Notes: generated by a model not told the origin, from the letters alone. 64,000 nucleotides of DNA from Petrachloros mirabilis ULC683 (GCF_009939295.1 NZ_WVIC01000027.1:1-64000), one strand, 5' to 3'; counted from the first letter of the stretch, positions 51,693 to 61,664 are shown. Translations and numbers: made by a program.

Positions 51693-54600
51693 TCAGGCGG
51701 AGCGTTGATTGGGCTGTGAATCCAGAGTCAGAAAGGAATGCTCTGGATTGCTCAGCAGTGTGGTCATCTGAGCTACTGTTAGGGGTTGAGCAAACAAGTA
51801 GCCCTGAGCATGTTCACAACCCAGAGATCGGAGATAGTGAAACTGATGCACAGTTTCGACACCTTCAACCACGACTCCCATGCGTAAGCTGTGGGCTAGT
51901 TTTGCGATCGCAGTTACAATTTCCCGATTTTCAACCTCTTCATCCATAGCCTGCACAAAAGACTGATCAATTTTGAGGGTATCAATGGGAAATTGATTGA
52001 GATATCCCAATGAGGAATAGCCTGTCCCAAAATCATCAATATGGAGCTTTACCCCAAGGTGCTTCAGCCGGAACAACATATCAGAGGTAACTTCATTTTT
52101 TTCCATTAACACGGATTCTGTAATTTCTAAATTCAGGTGTGCCGGGGGCAAGCCCACCTCAGGGAGTAAGTCACCGGTGTAAGTCACAAAATCAGGGTGT
52201 AAAAACTGTTGACTCGATAGATTCACACTCATCGTCAGAGGAGCGGCCCAAGGAAATTGTTGCCGCCAAGTTTGGAGTTGTTCGCAAGCCTGGCGCATCA
52301 CCCATCGATCTAAGCTGACAATGAGCCCCACCTCTTCAGCAACGGGCAAAAAATCAAGGGGTGGAACCAACCCCCGCAGGGGAGAGTGCCACCGCAGCAG
52401 GGCTTCCATGCCCGCTAGCTGACCCGTCTGCAAACAAATTAGGGGTTGATAATAGACCTGAAACTCCTGTCGTTCGAGGGCGTGACGCAGATCGGTTTCA
52501 ATACTCAGACGCTCAACCGCTTGATGATGCATGGTTGGATCAAACACCGCATGACAAGATCGGCCTTGATTCTTGGCGCGATACATGGCAATGTCTGCCG
52601 CTCGGAGCAGGTCCTCAGCATTGCCATAAAAGGTGTCACTGCGCACAATGCCGATACTGGCGGAGATAAACAACTCCTGCCAGCCCACTTGAAAAGGATG
52701 AGAAAAGGTTTCTTTGATCCGCTCAACCATTTCATCGAGATCAAAGCCCAGATATAAATCATCCAGCAGAATCGCAAATTCATCGCCACCCCAACGGCTG
52801 ACCGTATCGCTCCCGCGCACACAGTCCTGAAGCCTGGTGCTGACGCCCTTGAGCAGATCGTCGCCCGCAGAGTGCCCCAGGCTATCGTTTACGACCTTGA
52901 AGCGATCTAAATCTAAGAACAGCACTGCGAAGGCCAAGTGCGGTGAGCGTCGCACCCGATTCAGGGTTTTCTGGAGCTGCTCTAAGAACAAGGCGCGATT
53001 GGCCAGCCCGGTCAGGGCATCATGGCAGGCACTATACATGAGCTGAGCTTCAGACTGTTTCCGCCGGGTGATATTAGAGAGCGACCCAGCCATGCGCTGC
53101 GGATGCCCCTGATCGTCATAGGTGGCAACACCGCGACTGAGTACCCAAAGATAATGACCGGCTCGATGGCGGAGTCGATGCTCATTTTCAAAATGGGGGG
53201 TTTCACCAGCCAAGTGAGCGGACAAACTGACCTGAAACGGTCTTTGGTCATCGGGGTGAATGCGATCGAGCCAACTACTCAGAACATCGGGAAGTATGTC
53301 ATCTTCAAAGCCGAGCAGAGCTTTCCACCGAGGAGAGTAGTAGATGTCTTGGCTAATCAGGTTCCAGTCCCAGATGCCATCGTTGGCTCCTTGGGTGGCG
53401 AGGGCGTAGCGCTCTTCGCTGAGCCGCAGGGCTTCTTCGGCTTGCTTGCGCTCGGTAATGTCTTCGACAAAGCCTTCAAAATATAGGATTTTTCCCTGGT
53501 CATCCCGCACTGTTCGGGTCTTTTCTGAAATCCAGATGATTCTTCTATCTTTGCGCCACACCTGAGACTCAAAGTTGTTGAGGGTATCTGTGGATGCAAT
53601 TTGTTGCAGAAACTCCTGACGCCGAGCGGGGTTGACGTAGAGTTGGGTCTCAATGCAGGTCAAAGAGCTGATCAAGTCTTCAGGCGAGTCATACCCATAA
53701 ATTCGCGCTAGGGCAGGGTTCACTTTGAGATATTGCCCGCTATAGGAACTTTGAAAAATGCCTTCAACGGCATTCTCAAAAATGTTGTAATATTTGCGCT
53801 CAACCTCTTGCAGTGCCGATTGCATGGCAGCTCGCTTCAGGGCTTCACTAATGCTGGCTGCCATGGCTACTAAAATAGACTCTTCTTCAGGAGTCCACTG
53901 GCGCTCGCGGTGACAGTCATCAAAGCCGATATACCCCCAAAGCGCGGCATCAATTAAAATGGGCACCAACAAAAGAGAACGGATGCGATCGCGCACCAAT
54001 AATTCTTGATCTTCTGGGGGCAGCTCACGAGTAATCACCGTAAAAGACTGTCCCGTCGAAAGCCGCTCGTACCAGCGCATCATGCCAAAGGCTGCGTAGG
54101 GCTGATTTTGCCAGTGAGCCTGGGTGATAGACGCAGGAATATCGGCTCGGGTCCACTCATAGCGCATACTCATCGACACGTCCTGGGTGACGGGGTGCGG
54201 ATGATTTTCGTAGATATAAATCCGATCCACTTCTGCCGCTGCCCCCAGCATTGCCAGGGCTTGATTGACAGACGCCTCAAGGTCATTGCCTCGCAAAAAA
54301 AGTTGCGTGCCTGCCGTAACAGCTCTGAGGAGGTTGCGTTGACGGTGCAACTCTAATTCAGCAGTTTTGAAGGCAGTGATATCTGTGATGAAGCCCTCAA
54401 CGCGCAAAATGTTTCCCTGAGGACTAAAAATACCTTGACCTTTTTCCCATAACCACTTCTCTTGACCAGATTTTGTCAAAATTCGATAGGGAATCGCATA
54501 GGATTTTTGATTCTGAACAGCAATATTGATTTGTTCGATGACTCCTGCCAAATCATCGGGATGCGTAATTGAATTAAAGTGAATTTCACTGTCCAATAAC

Positions 54601-54776
54601 TCTTCAGCATCATATCCAGTCAATTGCTGACAGCCTTCGCTGATATATTTCATCGACCAGTCATGACTAGGCTCACAAGAAAAAACAATGCCTGGCAGCA
54701 TATTTACCAGGCGATCGAGCGGATCACAGGTTGAAGGATCTAGTTGCAACAGATTCTCGGTAGATTCACTGATCAC
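51693..54776 (-). CDS. PAS-GAF-PAS-PAS-GGDEF-EAL c-di-GMP enzyme
   Basis: A soluble protein of about 1027 residues that can both make and degrade cyclic di-GMP. Order: PAS (LVNMLPGIVFSCEP), GAF (ASVNQALAMLGAAAEVDRI...SLLLVPILIDAALWGYI in parts), two more PAS domains each closing with DITERKQA or NITRRKQS, GGDEF with an intact RWGGDEFAILL, and EAL with GMEALLRW and DDFGTGYSSLGYLNQFP intact. I use the GTG at 54776 (V-I-S-E-S); an ATG at 54869 would add 31 residues of hydrophobic sequence that does not fit, but the start is uncertain. It stands alone with repeat copies downstream. Confidence 0.88.
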   Translation of the reverse strand: MISESTENLLQLDPSTCDPLDRLVNMLPGIVFSCEPSHDWSMKYISEGCQQLTGYDAEELLDSEIHFNSITHPDDLAGVIEQINIAVQNQKSYAIPYRILTKSGQEKWLWEKGQGIFSPQGNILRVEGFITDITAFKTAELELHRQRNLLRAVTAGTQLFLRGNDLEASVNQALAMLGAAAEVDRIYIYENHPHPVTQDVSMSMRYEWTRADIPASITQAHWQNQPYAAFGMMRWYERLSTGQSFTVITRELPPEDQELLVRDRIRSLLLVPILIDAALWGYIGFDDCHRERQWTPEEESILVAMAASISEALKRAAMQSALQEVERKYYNIFENAVEGIFQSSYSGQYLKVNPALARIYGYDSPEDLISSLTCIETQLYVNPARRQEFLQQIASTDTLNNFESQVWRKDRRIIWISEKTRTVRDDQGKILYFEGFVEDITERKQAEEALRLSEERYALATQGANDGIWDWNLISQDIYYSPRWKALLGFEDDILPDVLSSWLDRIHPDDQRPFQVSLSAHLAGETPHFENEHRLRHRAGHYLWVLSRGVATYDDQGHPQRMAGSLSNITRRKQSEAQLMYSACHDALTGLANRALFLEQLQKTLNRVRRSPHLAFAVLFLDLDRFKVVNDSLGHSAGDDLLKGVSTRLQDCVRGSDTVSRWGGDEFAILLDDLYLGFDLDEMVERIKETFSHPFQVGWQELFISASIGIVRSDTFYGNAEDLLRAADIAMYRAKNQGRSCHAVFDPTMHHQAVERLSIETDLRHALERQEFQVYYQPLICLQTGQLAGMEALLRWHSPLRGLVPPLDFLPVAEEVGLIVSLDRWVMRQACEQLQTWRQQFPWAAPLTMSVNLSSQQFLHPDFVTYTGDLLPEVGLPPAHLNLEITESVLMEKNEVTSDMLFRLKHLGVKLHIDDFGTGYSSLGYLNQFPIDTLKIDQSFVQAMDEEVENREIVTAIAKLAHSLRMGVVVEGVETVHQFHYLRSLGCEHAQGYLFAQPLTVAQMTTLLSNPEHSFLTLDSQPNQRSA

Positions 54777-55056
54777 TATTGAAAGCCAAAGAAGATAAGT
54801 TGATCTCAGAAATATGTAGCAGTTGATACGGATTGGCCGGGATGGTCTCTGCCCAAAAATGCAGACCATTATGCTCTGAGTTGCTGCTCCTTAGTGTGCC
54901 ATTTTTGAATAGAAAGTGATCAAATTTTGGTTCAGAGTGTGGATCATCTTGAGCCAGCCTGTCCCCTGATCCTAGGCAAATATCCGGAAGATGCCCCACA
55001 ATCTTGACTCTGACAACATAAGTTCAACAGCTCTCGCCTGCCCAGGCAGTTTACGG

Positions 55057-55863
55057 TCAACGCTGGACGTTATTGAGTCCCCAGTATTGCTGTCTTTCTT
55101 CTAGCCAGCCTTCTTGCTGGAGCGATTGGAGGCGCTGATCAACCCACTGGCGCACAGAGGCGAACTGGGTGCCTTTGGGCAGTGCGATCGCCAGTCGATG
55201 GGTCGCCAATCCTTGCGGCAAATAGCGATACTGGCTGCCGGGCTGCGCCCAGCCTTGGAGTACGACTGCATCTCCCACAAAGGCATCCACCTCCTGGCGA
55301 TCAAGAGCCTGTTGCGCCCCTTGATAAGAGTTCACCCCCACTAAATGCACGCCTGGGAGTGCCGATTGCACAATGGCAATGGCGCGGGAGCCCTGTAGCA
55401 CCGCAACCGAGCGATGAGTCAAATCCCTGGGGCGACGAATGCCGGGATGAGTGGTGAGAATGCCGGTGCCGCTGACATAGTAGGGCTGGCTAAATTGCAC
55501 CACCCGGCGACGGTTATCGGAGTCAGAAAGGTTAGCAATCGCCAGATCAACGGTGCCTGAGACCACAGCAGGCAAGCGCTCCGCATTAGAGACTGGCACC
55601 AACAAGGCGGCCTCGGCCTCTCCCCAGAGGTCTTGAGCCAATCGCTGGGCTAGATCGATTTCAAATCCCTGGAGTTGACCTGTCTCTGTGCGAAAGCCCA
55701 AAGGCTTCAGGTTATCCTTGACGGCGACACGCAGGTGGCCTCGACGCTGAATCCGCGCCAATTCAGCCGCCGTGACTGGAGCAGGATTCTTCAGCCAGCC
55801 GATCATGCACCCACCGACCCCCAAGCCCAAGAGCAGCCAACGCCAGATGTAACGGTGCCCCAT
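55057..55863 (-). CDS. Family-3 extracellular solute-binding protein
   Basis: A 268-residue protein with an N-terminal hydrophobic helix (WLLLGLGVGGCMIGWL; Cys about 19 is a weak lipobox candidate) and a periplasmic SBP_bac_3 fold: GHLRVAVKDNLKPLGF, QGFEIDLAQRLAQDLWG and DLAIANLSDSDNRRRVVQFSQPYY, which are the amino-acid-binding signatures. No ABC permease or ATPase is adjacent, so it may serve a distant transporter or act as a sensor. I start at ATG 55863 because the upstream in-frame sequence overlaps the next gene. It lies four bases after that gene, on the same strand. Confidence 0.85.
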   Translation of the reverse strand: MGHRYIWRWLLLGLGVGGCMIGWLKNPAPVTAAELARIQRRGHLRVAVKDNLKPLGFRTETGQLQGFEIDLAQRLAQDLWGEAEAALLVPVSNAERLPAVVSGTVDLAIANLSDSDNRRRVVQFSQPYYVSGTGILTTHPGIRRPRDLTHRSVAVLQGSRAIAIVQSALPGVHLVGVNSYQGAQQALDRQEVDAFVGDAVVLQGWAQPGSQYRYLPQGLATHRLAIALPKGTQFASVRQWVDQRLQSLQQEGWLEERQQYWGLNNVQR

Positions 55864-55867
55864 GGAC

Positions 55868-56167
55868 TTAAACCCCCACCGCTTGCAAGAGAGGCTCAAA
55901 CTCTGTCCAGGATAGGCCCCGTTGTCGATAGCGGGGCATCGAAGGGTCATAGGGGCCTTCGAGTCGATCAATGCCGATAATGCTGGCATTTGCGGGCAGA
56001 ACCGGAATATCTAGATCAAAGGCAGTGGGTCGCATTAGAGAGCTGGACATACCCCGAAAAATGGCAATTTCGTCGGCTTCTCCATTGACTTCAATCTGAA
56101 CCAGTAGCACTTCCTGGGGTTGCTTTAGGGTGTATTGCTCTAAACGAAAGCCTGGGTTTATAGTCAT
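55868..56167 (-). CDS. Conserved small protein of unknown function
   Basis: A 99-residue protein that I do not assign to a named family. It looks like an alpha/beta domain: RLEQYTLKQPQEVLLVQIEV, EIAIFRGMSSSLMRPT and IIGIDRLEGPYDPS with a short C-terminal helix. It lies six bases after the DUF3177 gene and four bases before the solute-binding protein gene, giving a three-gene minus-strand unit. The tight spacing and clean frame are the main support for its reality. Confidence 0.7.
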   Translation of the reverse strand: MTINPGFRLEQYTLKQPQEVLLVQIEVNGEADEIAIFRGMSSSLMRPTAFDLDIPVLPANASIIGIDRLEGPYDPSMPRYRQRGLSWTEFEPLLQAVGV

Positions 56168-56173
56168 ACTTCG

Positions 56174-56764
56174 TTAAAAACCAGTCGCCGAACGTCCCTG
56201 CTTGCTCAATCGAAAGATCAAGAAGTACAGCAAATATAGCCCGTAGATGACCAGGGCGAGTAGAGCCAGAAAACTCATGCGCCCCACCCGGGCTCCGGAA
56301 TGAAAGGTTTCCCAAAACAGGTAGGTAGGCTCTAGCCAAGCTTGGCAGGTGGGTGTTGCCATCTCAGCGGTGGAGAGCGCACATCGGAGATAGGGCACTT
56401 GCAGGGCGGCAGCCAGCAGACAAAACAGCGTGGTGGCCCAGCGCCAAGCGGTGAGGGCAAGTTTTAAATACCCCCGGCGATCGTCGATTTCTTCGTTGAG
56501 GTCAACCCAAAACCACAGGCTGATCGGAATCAGTAACAGAGCCAAAAACCCCACACCAAAGCTTAAGGGAATTTGAGCCACCATCAAGTAAACGGTAATG
56601 GCTAGCAAGCTGGCTACCCGCCAATAGATTGTCAGTAGATGGGTGATCGCATGTGCTTTCTGCAAGACTGCCCAAGCCAATAGTCCTAAAGGGATGATCA
56701 CGGTAAAGAGAATTGCCAGTCGATATTCAGTCCACACCAGGGACTGCAAAAGTTCAAGAGCCAT
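56174..56764 (-). CDS. DUF3177-like cyanobacterial membrane protein
   Basis: A 196-residue membrane protein with five hydrophobic segments. The opening LVWTEYRLAILFTVIIPLGLLAWA, the WFWVDLNEEIDDRRGYLKLALTAWRW loop (in parts) and the FHSGARVGRMSFLALLAL end agree with the DUF3177 family found in cyanobacteria and plastid-bearing organisms. Its function is unknown. I chose ATG 56764 (MALELLQ) since family members begin there; an ATG seven codons upstream is in frame. It is the first gene of the unit leading to the solute-binding protein. Confidence 0.75.
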   Translation of the reverse strand: MALELLQSLVWTEYRLAILFTVIIPLGLLAWAVLQKAHAITHLLTIYWRVASLLAITVYLMVAQIPLSFGVGFLALLLIPISLWFWVDLNEEIDDRRGYLKLALTAWRWATTLFCLLAAALQVPYLRCALSTAEMATPTCQAWLEPTYLFWETFHSGARVGRMSFLALLALVIYGLYLLYFLIFRLSKQGRSATGF

Positions 56765-56951
56765 AGGGTAGCGTCGGAAGTGCAACAGCAGTCTTATCTT
56801 CTTTATTCAGAATACGCGAAGGCTAGCCCAATCATTTTGAGCGGGGTTGATCGTTCTGGAGACAATTTAGGGTTTACTAACACAAAAGGCTTTGTAGATG
56901 GCAGTTGCGAGGATTGGGGCGGTTTAATGTGAATGCGAGGAAACAGCTAAG

Positions 56952-57698
56952 GTGAGTCACCTCTCCCATCTTGCCGTTGCCCCGGCGCAAATTCAGGGTG
57001 AACAGGTGATGTTAAAGCCCGAGCAGCAGCATTACTTACACCATGTGTTGCGCCTTCAAAGCGGTGATCAGTTTCGGGTATTCGATGGCCAGGGTCGAGG
57101 GTGGCTCGCTGAGTTGCACGGGTCAGACGCTACAGCTCAACTCCTCCTGTCGCTGACGCTGCCTACGGAGTTGTCTGCCCAGGTGACTTTGGTGGCGGCA
57201 GTTCCCAAGGGAAACGGGTTTGATGAGGTGGTGCGCTGTAGTACTGAGTTGGGGGTGGCTGGCATTGTGCCGCTGCTGAGCGATCGCACCTTGGTGCAGC
57301 CCAGTGCCCATAAGTTAAAACGCTGGCAGCGGATTGCTACGGAGGCCACTGAGCAATCCCATCGACAGCGAGTGCCGGAGGTGCTGCCCCCCCAATCTCT
57401 GCCGGAAGCCTTGGCCTCTCGCCCTCCAGAAAGCCAATCTTATTTCTGCGTGGTGGGGGAAGCGCCTTCGCTGCTGGATTGTTTGCTGGAGCATCGGAAC
57501 ATGGCTGCAATTACTGTGTTTACAGGGCCAGAAGGGGGGTGGACTGAGGCTGAGCAAGCCGGTGCGATCGCAGCCCAGTGTCAGCCCGTCTCCTTGGGCA
57601 AGCGAGTGCTGCGAGCGGTCACCGCCCCGCTCAGCGCCCTGGCCGTGATCAGCCTATATCAAGATTCTTTATTCCGAATTAATCAGAGCACCCTATGA
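56952..57698 (+). CDS. rsmE: 16S rRNA m3U1498 methyltransferase
   Basis: SPOUT-class methyltransferase that modifies U1498 of 16S rRNA. An N-terminal PUA-like domain (QQHYLHHVLRLQSGDQFRVFDG) precedes the knotted SPOUT domain with AAVPKGNGFDEVVRCSTELGV, FTGPEGGWTEAEQ and SLGKRVLRAVTAPLSALAVI, the SAM-binding trefoil. Length 248. The start is GTG 56952, with GAGG about 12 bases upstream. The stop overlaps the next gene's ATG by four bases (ATGA). Confidence 0.96.
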   Translation: MSHLSHLAVAPAQIQGEQVMLKPEQQHYLHHVLRLQSGDQFRVFDGQGRGWLAELHGSDATAQLLLSLTLPTELSAQVTLVAAVPKGNGFDEVVRCSTELGVAGIVPLLSDRTLVQPSAHKLKRWQRIATEATEQSHRQRVPEVLPPQSLPEALASRPPESQSYFCVVGEAPSLLDCLLEHRNMAAITVFTGPEGGWTEAEQAGAIAAQCQPVSLGKRVLRAVTAPLSALAVISLYQDSLFRINQSTL

Positions 57699-58843
57699 AC
57701 CAGGACATTGCTGAGGCCCTTGCCCGTCAAGATTGGGTCGAAGCCGCCCAGCACATTCAAGCCTTACCCGCTGAAGACCCCTGGCGTCTGCTGTACCAGG
57801 GCCAACTCTATGAAGGACAACAGGAGTGGTCCCTGGCGGAGTCAACCTATCGTCAGCTTTTACAAAGCGATGTGGTGCCAAAATTAATGCGAGAGGCTCG
57901 GCAAGGCATCCAGCGCATCCAGGATAGTCAGACCGCTCAGCAAGAGCAGCAACAAGAGCGAATCCAGCAGCAAATTGCCCAAACTGTTGCGGCTGGGAGT
58001 ACCGAGCCAGGGGTTTTAATCCTAGACGCCATTGCCCCCGAGCAGAAAACCGAAGCCGCTCGCCACTTTGCCACCATCATGCAAACTGACCCCTACACAG
58101 CCCGCCTCCAGTTGCCCTCTCGCGGCAGTCGGCTGTATCGATCTGGGGCAATTGGGGAACTGCAAGGCTATGGGCAAGCCCTTATAGATGCTGGGATTCC
58201 GGCATTTTGGGCAACCCTCAAGCAAATTGAACCCATCAAAGTCTATGCGGTTCGGTACTTTGTCAGCATTGAGGATCCCGTAGAGGTTAAAGTCGTGAAA
58301 CCCGATGCTGGGGGAGCTTCCAAGTCTCTGACCTTTTCTTGGTCTGAGGTCAGTCAATGGGTAGAAGGACAACTGCCCATCCTCGAAGAAGTAGTAGATC
58401 TCACCCCCCGAGGCAAACTCCAGCGTAAAATCCAAACCCAGGACCATGCCCAAGTCTGGGATTTACATCTGCCCCAGCGCCAGTGTATTCTTCGCTTTTA
58501 CGACGCCATCTATCACTTTCATGAGGGCGTGCAGTTGGCAGAGTTGGCCTCCCAAACCACGGGCGGACAACGATCTTCCTGGGCGCACTGGCAAGGCTTT
58601 GCCGCCCTCTTAGCCCAAAAACTAGGCGATCGACCCGCCTGGAAAGACTTTACCCCCTTTGCCGAAACGGCGGTGGATCATCCCGATACCCTCAATCGCC
58701 TGTCCTCCCATATTCACCTGCTGCGTCGCATTGACAGTGATTGGGATCCAGCTTTCCATCTTTACAGCAGTTTGGCTTTTTTGCGCCAGCCGACCATGGA
58801 GCCTCTGAACACTTGGACAGAGGCGACAGTCCCTCAGCGTTAG
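57695..58843 (+). CDS. TPR-like conserved cyanobacterial protein
   Basis: A 382-residue soluble protein coupled to rsmE by an ATGA overlap. The first 75 residues form two TPR-like helical hairpins (EAAQHIQALPAEDPWRLLY, YEGQQEWSLAESTYRQLL), followed by a glutamine-rich helix, an EQKTEAARHFATIMQTDPYTARLQ segment and a larger C-terminal domain that I do not recognise (FSWSEVSQWVEGQLPILEEVVDLTPRGKLQRK in parts). Homologues next to rsmE seem familiar in cyanobacteria, but no function is known to me. Confidence 0.75.
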   Translation: MNQDIAEALARQDWVEAAQHIQALPAEDPWRLLYQGQLYEGQQEWSLAESTYRQLLQSDVVPKLMREARQGIQRIQDSQTAQQEQQQERIQQQIAQTVAAGSTEPGVLILDAIAPEQKTEAARHFATIMQTDPYTARLQLPSRGSRLYRSGAIGELQGYGQALIDAGIPAFWATLKQIEPIKVYAVRYFVSIEDPVEVKVVKPDAGGASKSLTFSWSEVSQWVEGQLPILEEVVDLTPRGKLQRKIQTQDHAQVWDLHLPQRQCILRFYDAIYHFHEGVQLAELASQTTGGQRSSWAHWQGFAALLAQKLGDRPAWKDFTPFAETAVDHPDTLNRLSSHIHLLRRIDSDWDPAFHLYSSLAFLRQPTMEPLNTWTEATVPQR

Positions 58844-58939
58844 CTGGGTGTCCTGCATCTGAGCCAAAATCAGTGATATAACTCAAATGAAGCCGTTCCC
58901 TGGACACTTCCTGGGGAACCCTCCACCGGAGTCATTCCC

Positions 58940-59437
58940 ATGAGTATGTCAGTCTCTCGCTGCCCGGTGCCTCTAGACCAGCAGCCTGTTAATGAATACC
59001 AAAGCCTGAGAGAGTCTTGGTTTTTCCGATGGTCAACCCAAGCCCCGCCCCAGTACCTCCGGTGCTTGAGCACAATCTGGATCAGTGCAGCGTTGCTGAT
59101 GACTCCACTGGCTGCCGATAGCTTTGCCCCAGAAGAAGCATGGGCAAAATTCCTATTGGCCTCGGCAGGGGGGGCAACCCTGGTGGTCAGCTTGATTTTG
59201 CTTCGCCTTTATCTTGGCTGGGCCTATGTCTGCGATCGCCTGCTTCGAGAGCAAATTCCTTACGAAGAGACAGGCTGGTACGATGGCCAGTCCTGGACTA
59301 AACCCCCCGAAGAAATTACCAAAGATCGGTTGATTGGTATTTATGAAGTTCGCCCCTTGCTGCAAAGACTGCGCTTGAGCTTTGGGGGTTTGGGGTTGGG
59401 GTGCGTCGCTGGATGGCTTGTGTGGCATTGGCTATGA
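58940..59437 (+). CDS. ycf36: Ycf36/DUF1230 family membrane protein
   Basis: A 165-residue protein with CPVPLDQQPVNEYQSL, WFFRWS, two hydrophobic segments (about 50-65 and 75-95), EEITKDRLIGIYEVRPLLQRLRLSF and a terminal hydrophobic helix. These are the hallmarks of Ycf36/CGLD27-type proteins, present in cyanobacteria, algal plastids and the green lineage. The exact role is unresolved; in the green lineage relatives are linked to photosynthetic or metal-stress phenotypes. It stands alone after the TPR-like gene. Confidence 0.85.
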   Translation: MSMSVSRCPVPLDQQPVNEYQSLRESWFFRWSTQAPPQYLRCLSTIWISAALLMTPLAADSFAPEEAWAKFLLASAGGATLVVSLILLRLYLGWAYVCDRLLREQIPYEETGWYDGQSWTKPPEEITKDRLIGIYEVRPLLQRLRLSFGGLGLGCVAGWLVWHWL

Positions 59438-59542
59438 GGTCAGAGCCGGTTAAAAGACTGCGGTATAATAGCTCTGCCCATCTATGCACCCGCTTTCGAT
59501 TCGCGCTTTATACTCAGCTATTCAGGACAAGAACTTTATCCC

Positions 59543-60496
59543 ATGACCATGGGCAAACGAAATCATACCGCCGCACTGGAAGTTCATCTGTTGCGGGAGG
59601 GCATCATTGAGTCTCAACATCATGCCCAGGCAGTGGTCTGCGATGATCGAGGCCGAGCCCTGTCCGTGGCTGGGAATGCTGAATCCTCTACGTTTCCTCG
59701 CTCTGCCCTCAAGCCCCTTCAAGCTTTGGCGGTCACTGCTACCGGTGCCCTTGAGCATTTTGAACTGTGCGATCGCGACCTTGCCATTATGTGTGGTTCC
59801 CACCAAGGCACCATGGAGCAAGTTCGCCAAGTCTTTAACATTCTCTGGCGGTGTGATGTGGAACCCAGTGCACTCCAATGTCCAATTCCGCCCCAGAGCA
59901 AAAGTCCGCTCGCCTATAACTGCTCAGGGAAACACGCCGGAATGCTGGCCATCTGCCAACAGCAACATTGGCCTCTGCAAACCTATATGGAACGCCGCCA
60001 CCCCGTCCAGCAGCTCGTGCTGGCCAAGTTGGCTGAAGTGCTGAAAATGCCTGCCGCCGAATTTATCTATGCCCATGACGACTGCGGCGTCCCCACCTTT
60101 GTCCTGCAACTGCGCCAGATGGCCTGGATCTATGCCCAACTCTCGGCAGGGGAAAACCTGTCTATGGAGCGGGTCGTGCGAGCCATGATTCACCATCCCA
60201 CCCTAATTGCAGGCGTTGGTGAATTTGATACCGACTTAATGGAAATCAGCGCCGGGGAACTCGTGAGCAAAACTGGTGCAGAAGGGGTTCAATGTGTAGG
60301 CCGCATCGGCGAAGGGATGGGTCTAGCCATTAAGGTCACCGATGGAGCCAAACGAGCCAAGTATGCTGTCGCCATTCATTTGCTCAAAGAGCTAGGCTGG
60401 ATCACCCCCAGTGTGGCTGAGAGCCTGGGCGAGCGCTATCTTGACCTCAGTGACTATAAGCGTCTAGAAGTCGTGGGCGAGTTGTCTCTAGTGTGA
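59543..60496 (+). CDS. Type-II-like L-asparaginase (R. etli AnsA family)
   Basis: A 317-residue enzyme of the Asparaginase_II (AnsA) family, which is unrelated to the E. coli enzymes and hydrolyses asparagine to aspartate and ammonia. Signatures are HHAQAVVCDDRGR, STFPRSALKPLQALAV, CGSHQG, NCSGKHAGMLAIC and DDCGVPTFVLQLRQMA, with the Cys/Ser/Lys residues typical of the active site. ATG 59543 or ATG 59549 could be the start. It is convergent with hrcA (33-base gap). Confidence 0.9.
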   Translation: MTMGKRNHTAALEVHLLREGIIESQHHAQAVVCDDRGRALSVAGNAESSTFPRSALKPLQALAVTATGALEHFELCDRDLAIMCGSHQGTMEQVRQVFNILWRCDVEPSALQCPIPPQSKSPLAYNCSGKHAGMLAICQQQHWPLQTYMERRHPVQQLVLAKLAEVLKMPAAEFIYAHDDCGVPTFVLQLRQMAWIYAQLSAGENLSMERVVRAMIHHPTLIAGVGEFDTDLMEISAGELVSKTGAEGVQCVGRIGEGMGLAIKVTDGAKRAKYAVAIHLLKELGWITPSVAESLGERYLDLSDYKRLEVVGELSLV

Positions 60497-60528
60497 AAAT
60501 GATCCAATCCAGCTCAGCCCTAGAATGG

Positions 60529-61635
60529 CTAGAGCGTTCCTTGGCTCAAACATTCCGTCAGGTAGTCAGCCATCACCTCTACCATGGCAATAATTTCTTC
60601 ATAGGCCATGCGGGTCGGGCCCAAAATTCCCACACTGCCTACGGGGATTTTCCCCTTTTGATACGTCGAAGAGATCAAAGCACAGGTCTGAATCGGCTCT
60701 AAGGGGTTTTCAGCTCCGATGCGAATACTAACCCGTTGCCTCGATTGCTGCGGCACTCCCCCAAAGGAAGCGACATCGGTCCACTCCCAAATCAACGGCA
60801 ACAGTTGATCTTGATTTTCTTCTAGCAGATGGATGATCGTTTGCGCCTGATGCAATTCAGCAAATTCGGGTTGGCGTAGAACCTCTGCTAGCCCCCCAAT
60901 GAGAATTTGGTTAGACTGCAACGCAGCGTTGCGCTGAGTTAAGTCCCGCAGGAGTGCCTGCAAAAAATCTGTATAGTGCCGAAATTGCTGCTCAATCGTC
61001 TGCCAGTCTAGGGTGGCCAAATCTCCGAGGGTGCATCCTGTAAACTGATGGTTCAAGAAGTTGGATAGAATTTGCAGCTCCCGATCCAAATTTTCACCAG
61101 CCTCTGGCTCTGACTCACTGAATTCAGGCAAATCTACGAGCACCGACTGAATTTCGTAGGTGTCTGTCACTACAATTAGCATCACTCGTTGAGCTTCGAT
61201 CTGCACTAACTGTAGGTGACGAATCGTTGTGGCTGGGGCTCTGGGCATGGTAATCAGTGCCACACAGCCACTCAGGGTGGCCAACACTTGAGCAGCGTGC
61301 CGCAGCATAGCTTCAAAGCCCCACTGCATCGGTCGTAGACGCTCTGTGAGTACCTGCTCAACCCGTTGCACCATTTGACTGGCCGGACGCATGAGTTCAT
61401 CTACGTAAATGCGATAACCAGAATCAGAAGGCACCCGACCAGCGGAAATATGGGGCTGATACAACAGCCCTGATTTTTCCAGCACGCCCATGACATTGCG
61501 AATCGTGGCCGGACTAATGGGCAATTGATATTCTTGAGCCAGGGCTTTAGAGCCGACTGGTTCAGCGGTGGCAATGTAGTACTGAATTGTGGCTCGTAAA
61601 ACCTGCTGCTGGCGTTTTGTCAGTTGAACTTTCAT
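60529..61635 (-). CDS. hrcA: Heat-inducible transcription repressor HrcA
   Basis: A 368-residue repressor of class I heat-shock genes that binds CIRCE operators and senses chaperonin capacity. The N-terminal winged helix is LTKRQQQVLRATIQYYIATAEPVGSKAL with SPATIRNVMGVLEKSGLLYQPHISAGRVPSD next (read in parts), followed by the GAF-like dimerisation domain and the end GPTRMAYEEIIAMVEVMADYLTE. I start at ATG 61635; an upstream in-frame ATG would add nine residues. No dnaK, grpE or groEL gene and no CIRCE element is seen nearby. Rhodanese lies 29 bases upstream on the same strand. Confidence 0.96.
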   Translation of the reverse strand: MKVQLTKRQQQVLRATIQYYIATAEPVGSKALAQEYQLPISPATIRNVMGVLEKSGLLYQPHISAGRVPSDSGYRIYVDELMRPASQMVQRVEQVLTERLRPMQWGFEAMLRHAAQVLATLSGCVALITMPRAPATTIRHLQLVQIEAQRVMLIVVTDTYEIQSVLVDLPEFSESEPEAGENLDRELQILSNFLNHQFTGCTLGDLATLDWQTIEQQFRHYTDFLQALLRDLTQRNAALQSNQILIGGLAEVLRQPEFAELHQAQTIIHLLEENQDQLLPLIWEWTDVASFGGVPQQSRQRVSIRIGAENPLEPIQTCALISSTYQKGKIPVGSVGILGPTRMAYEEIIAMVEVMADYLTECLSQGTL

Positions 61636-61664
61636 GGCGTCCCTTTTGCTGAACACAATCAACC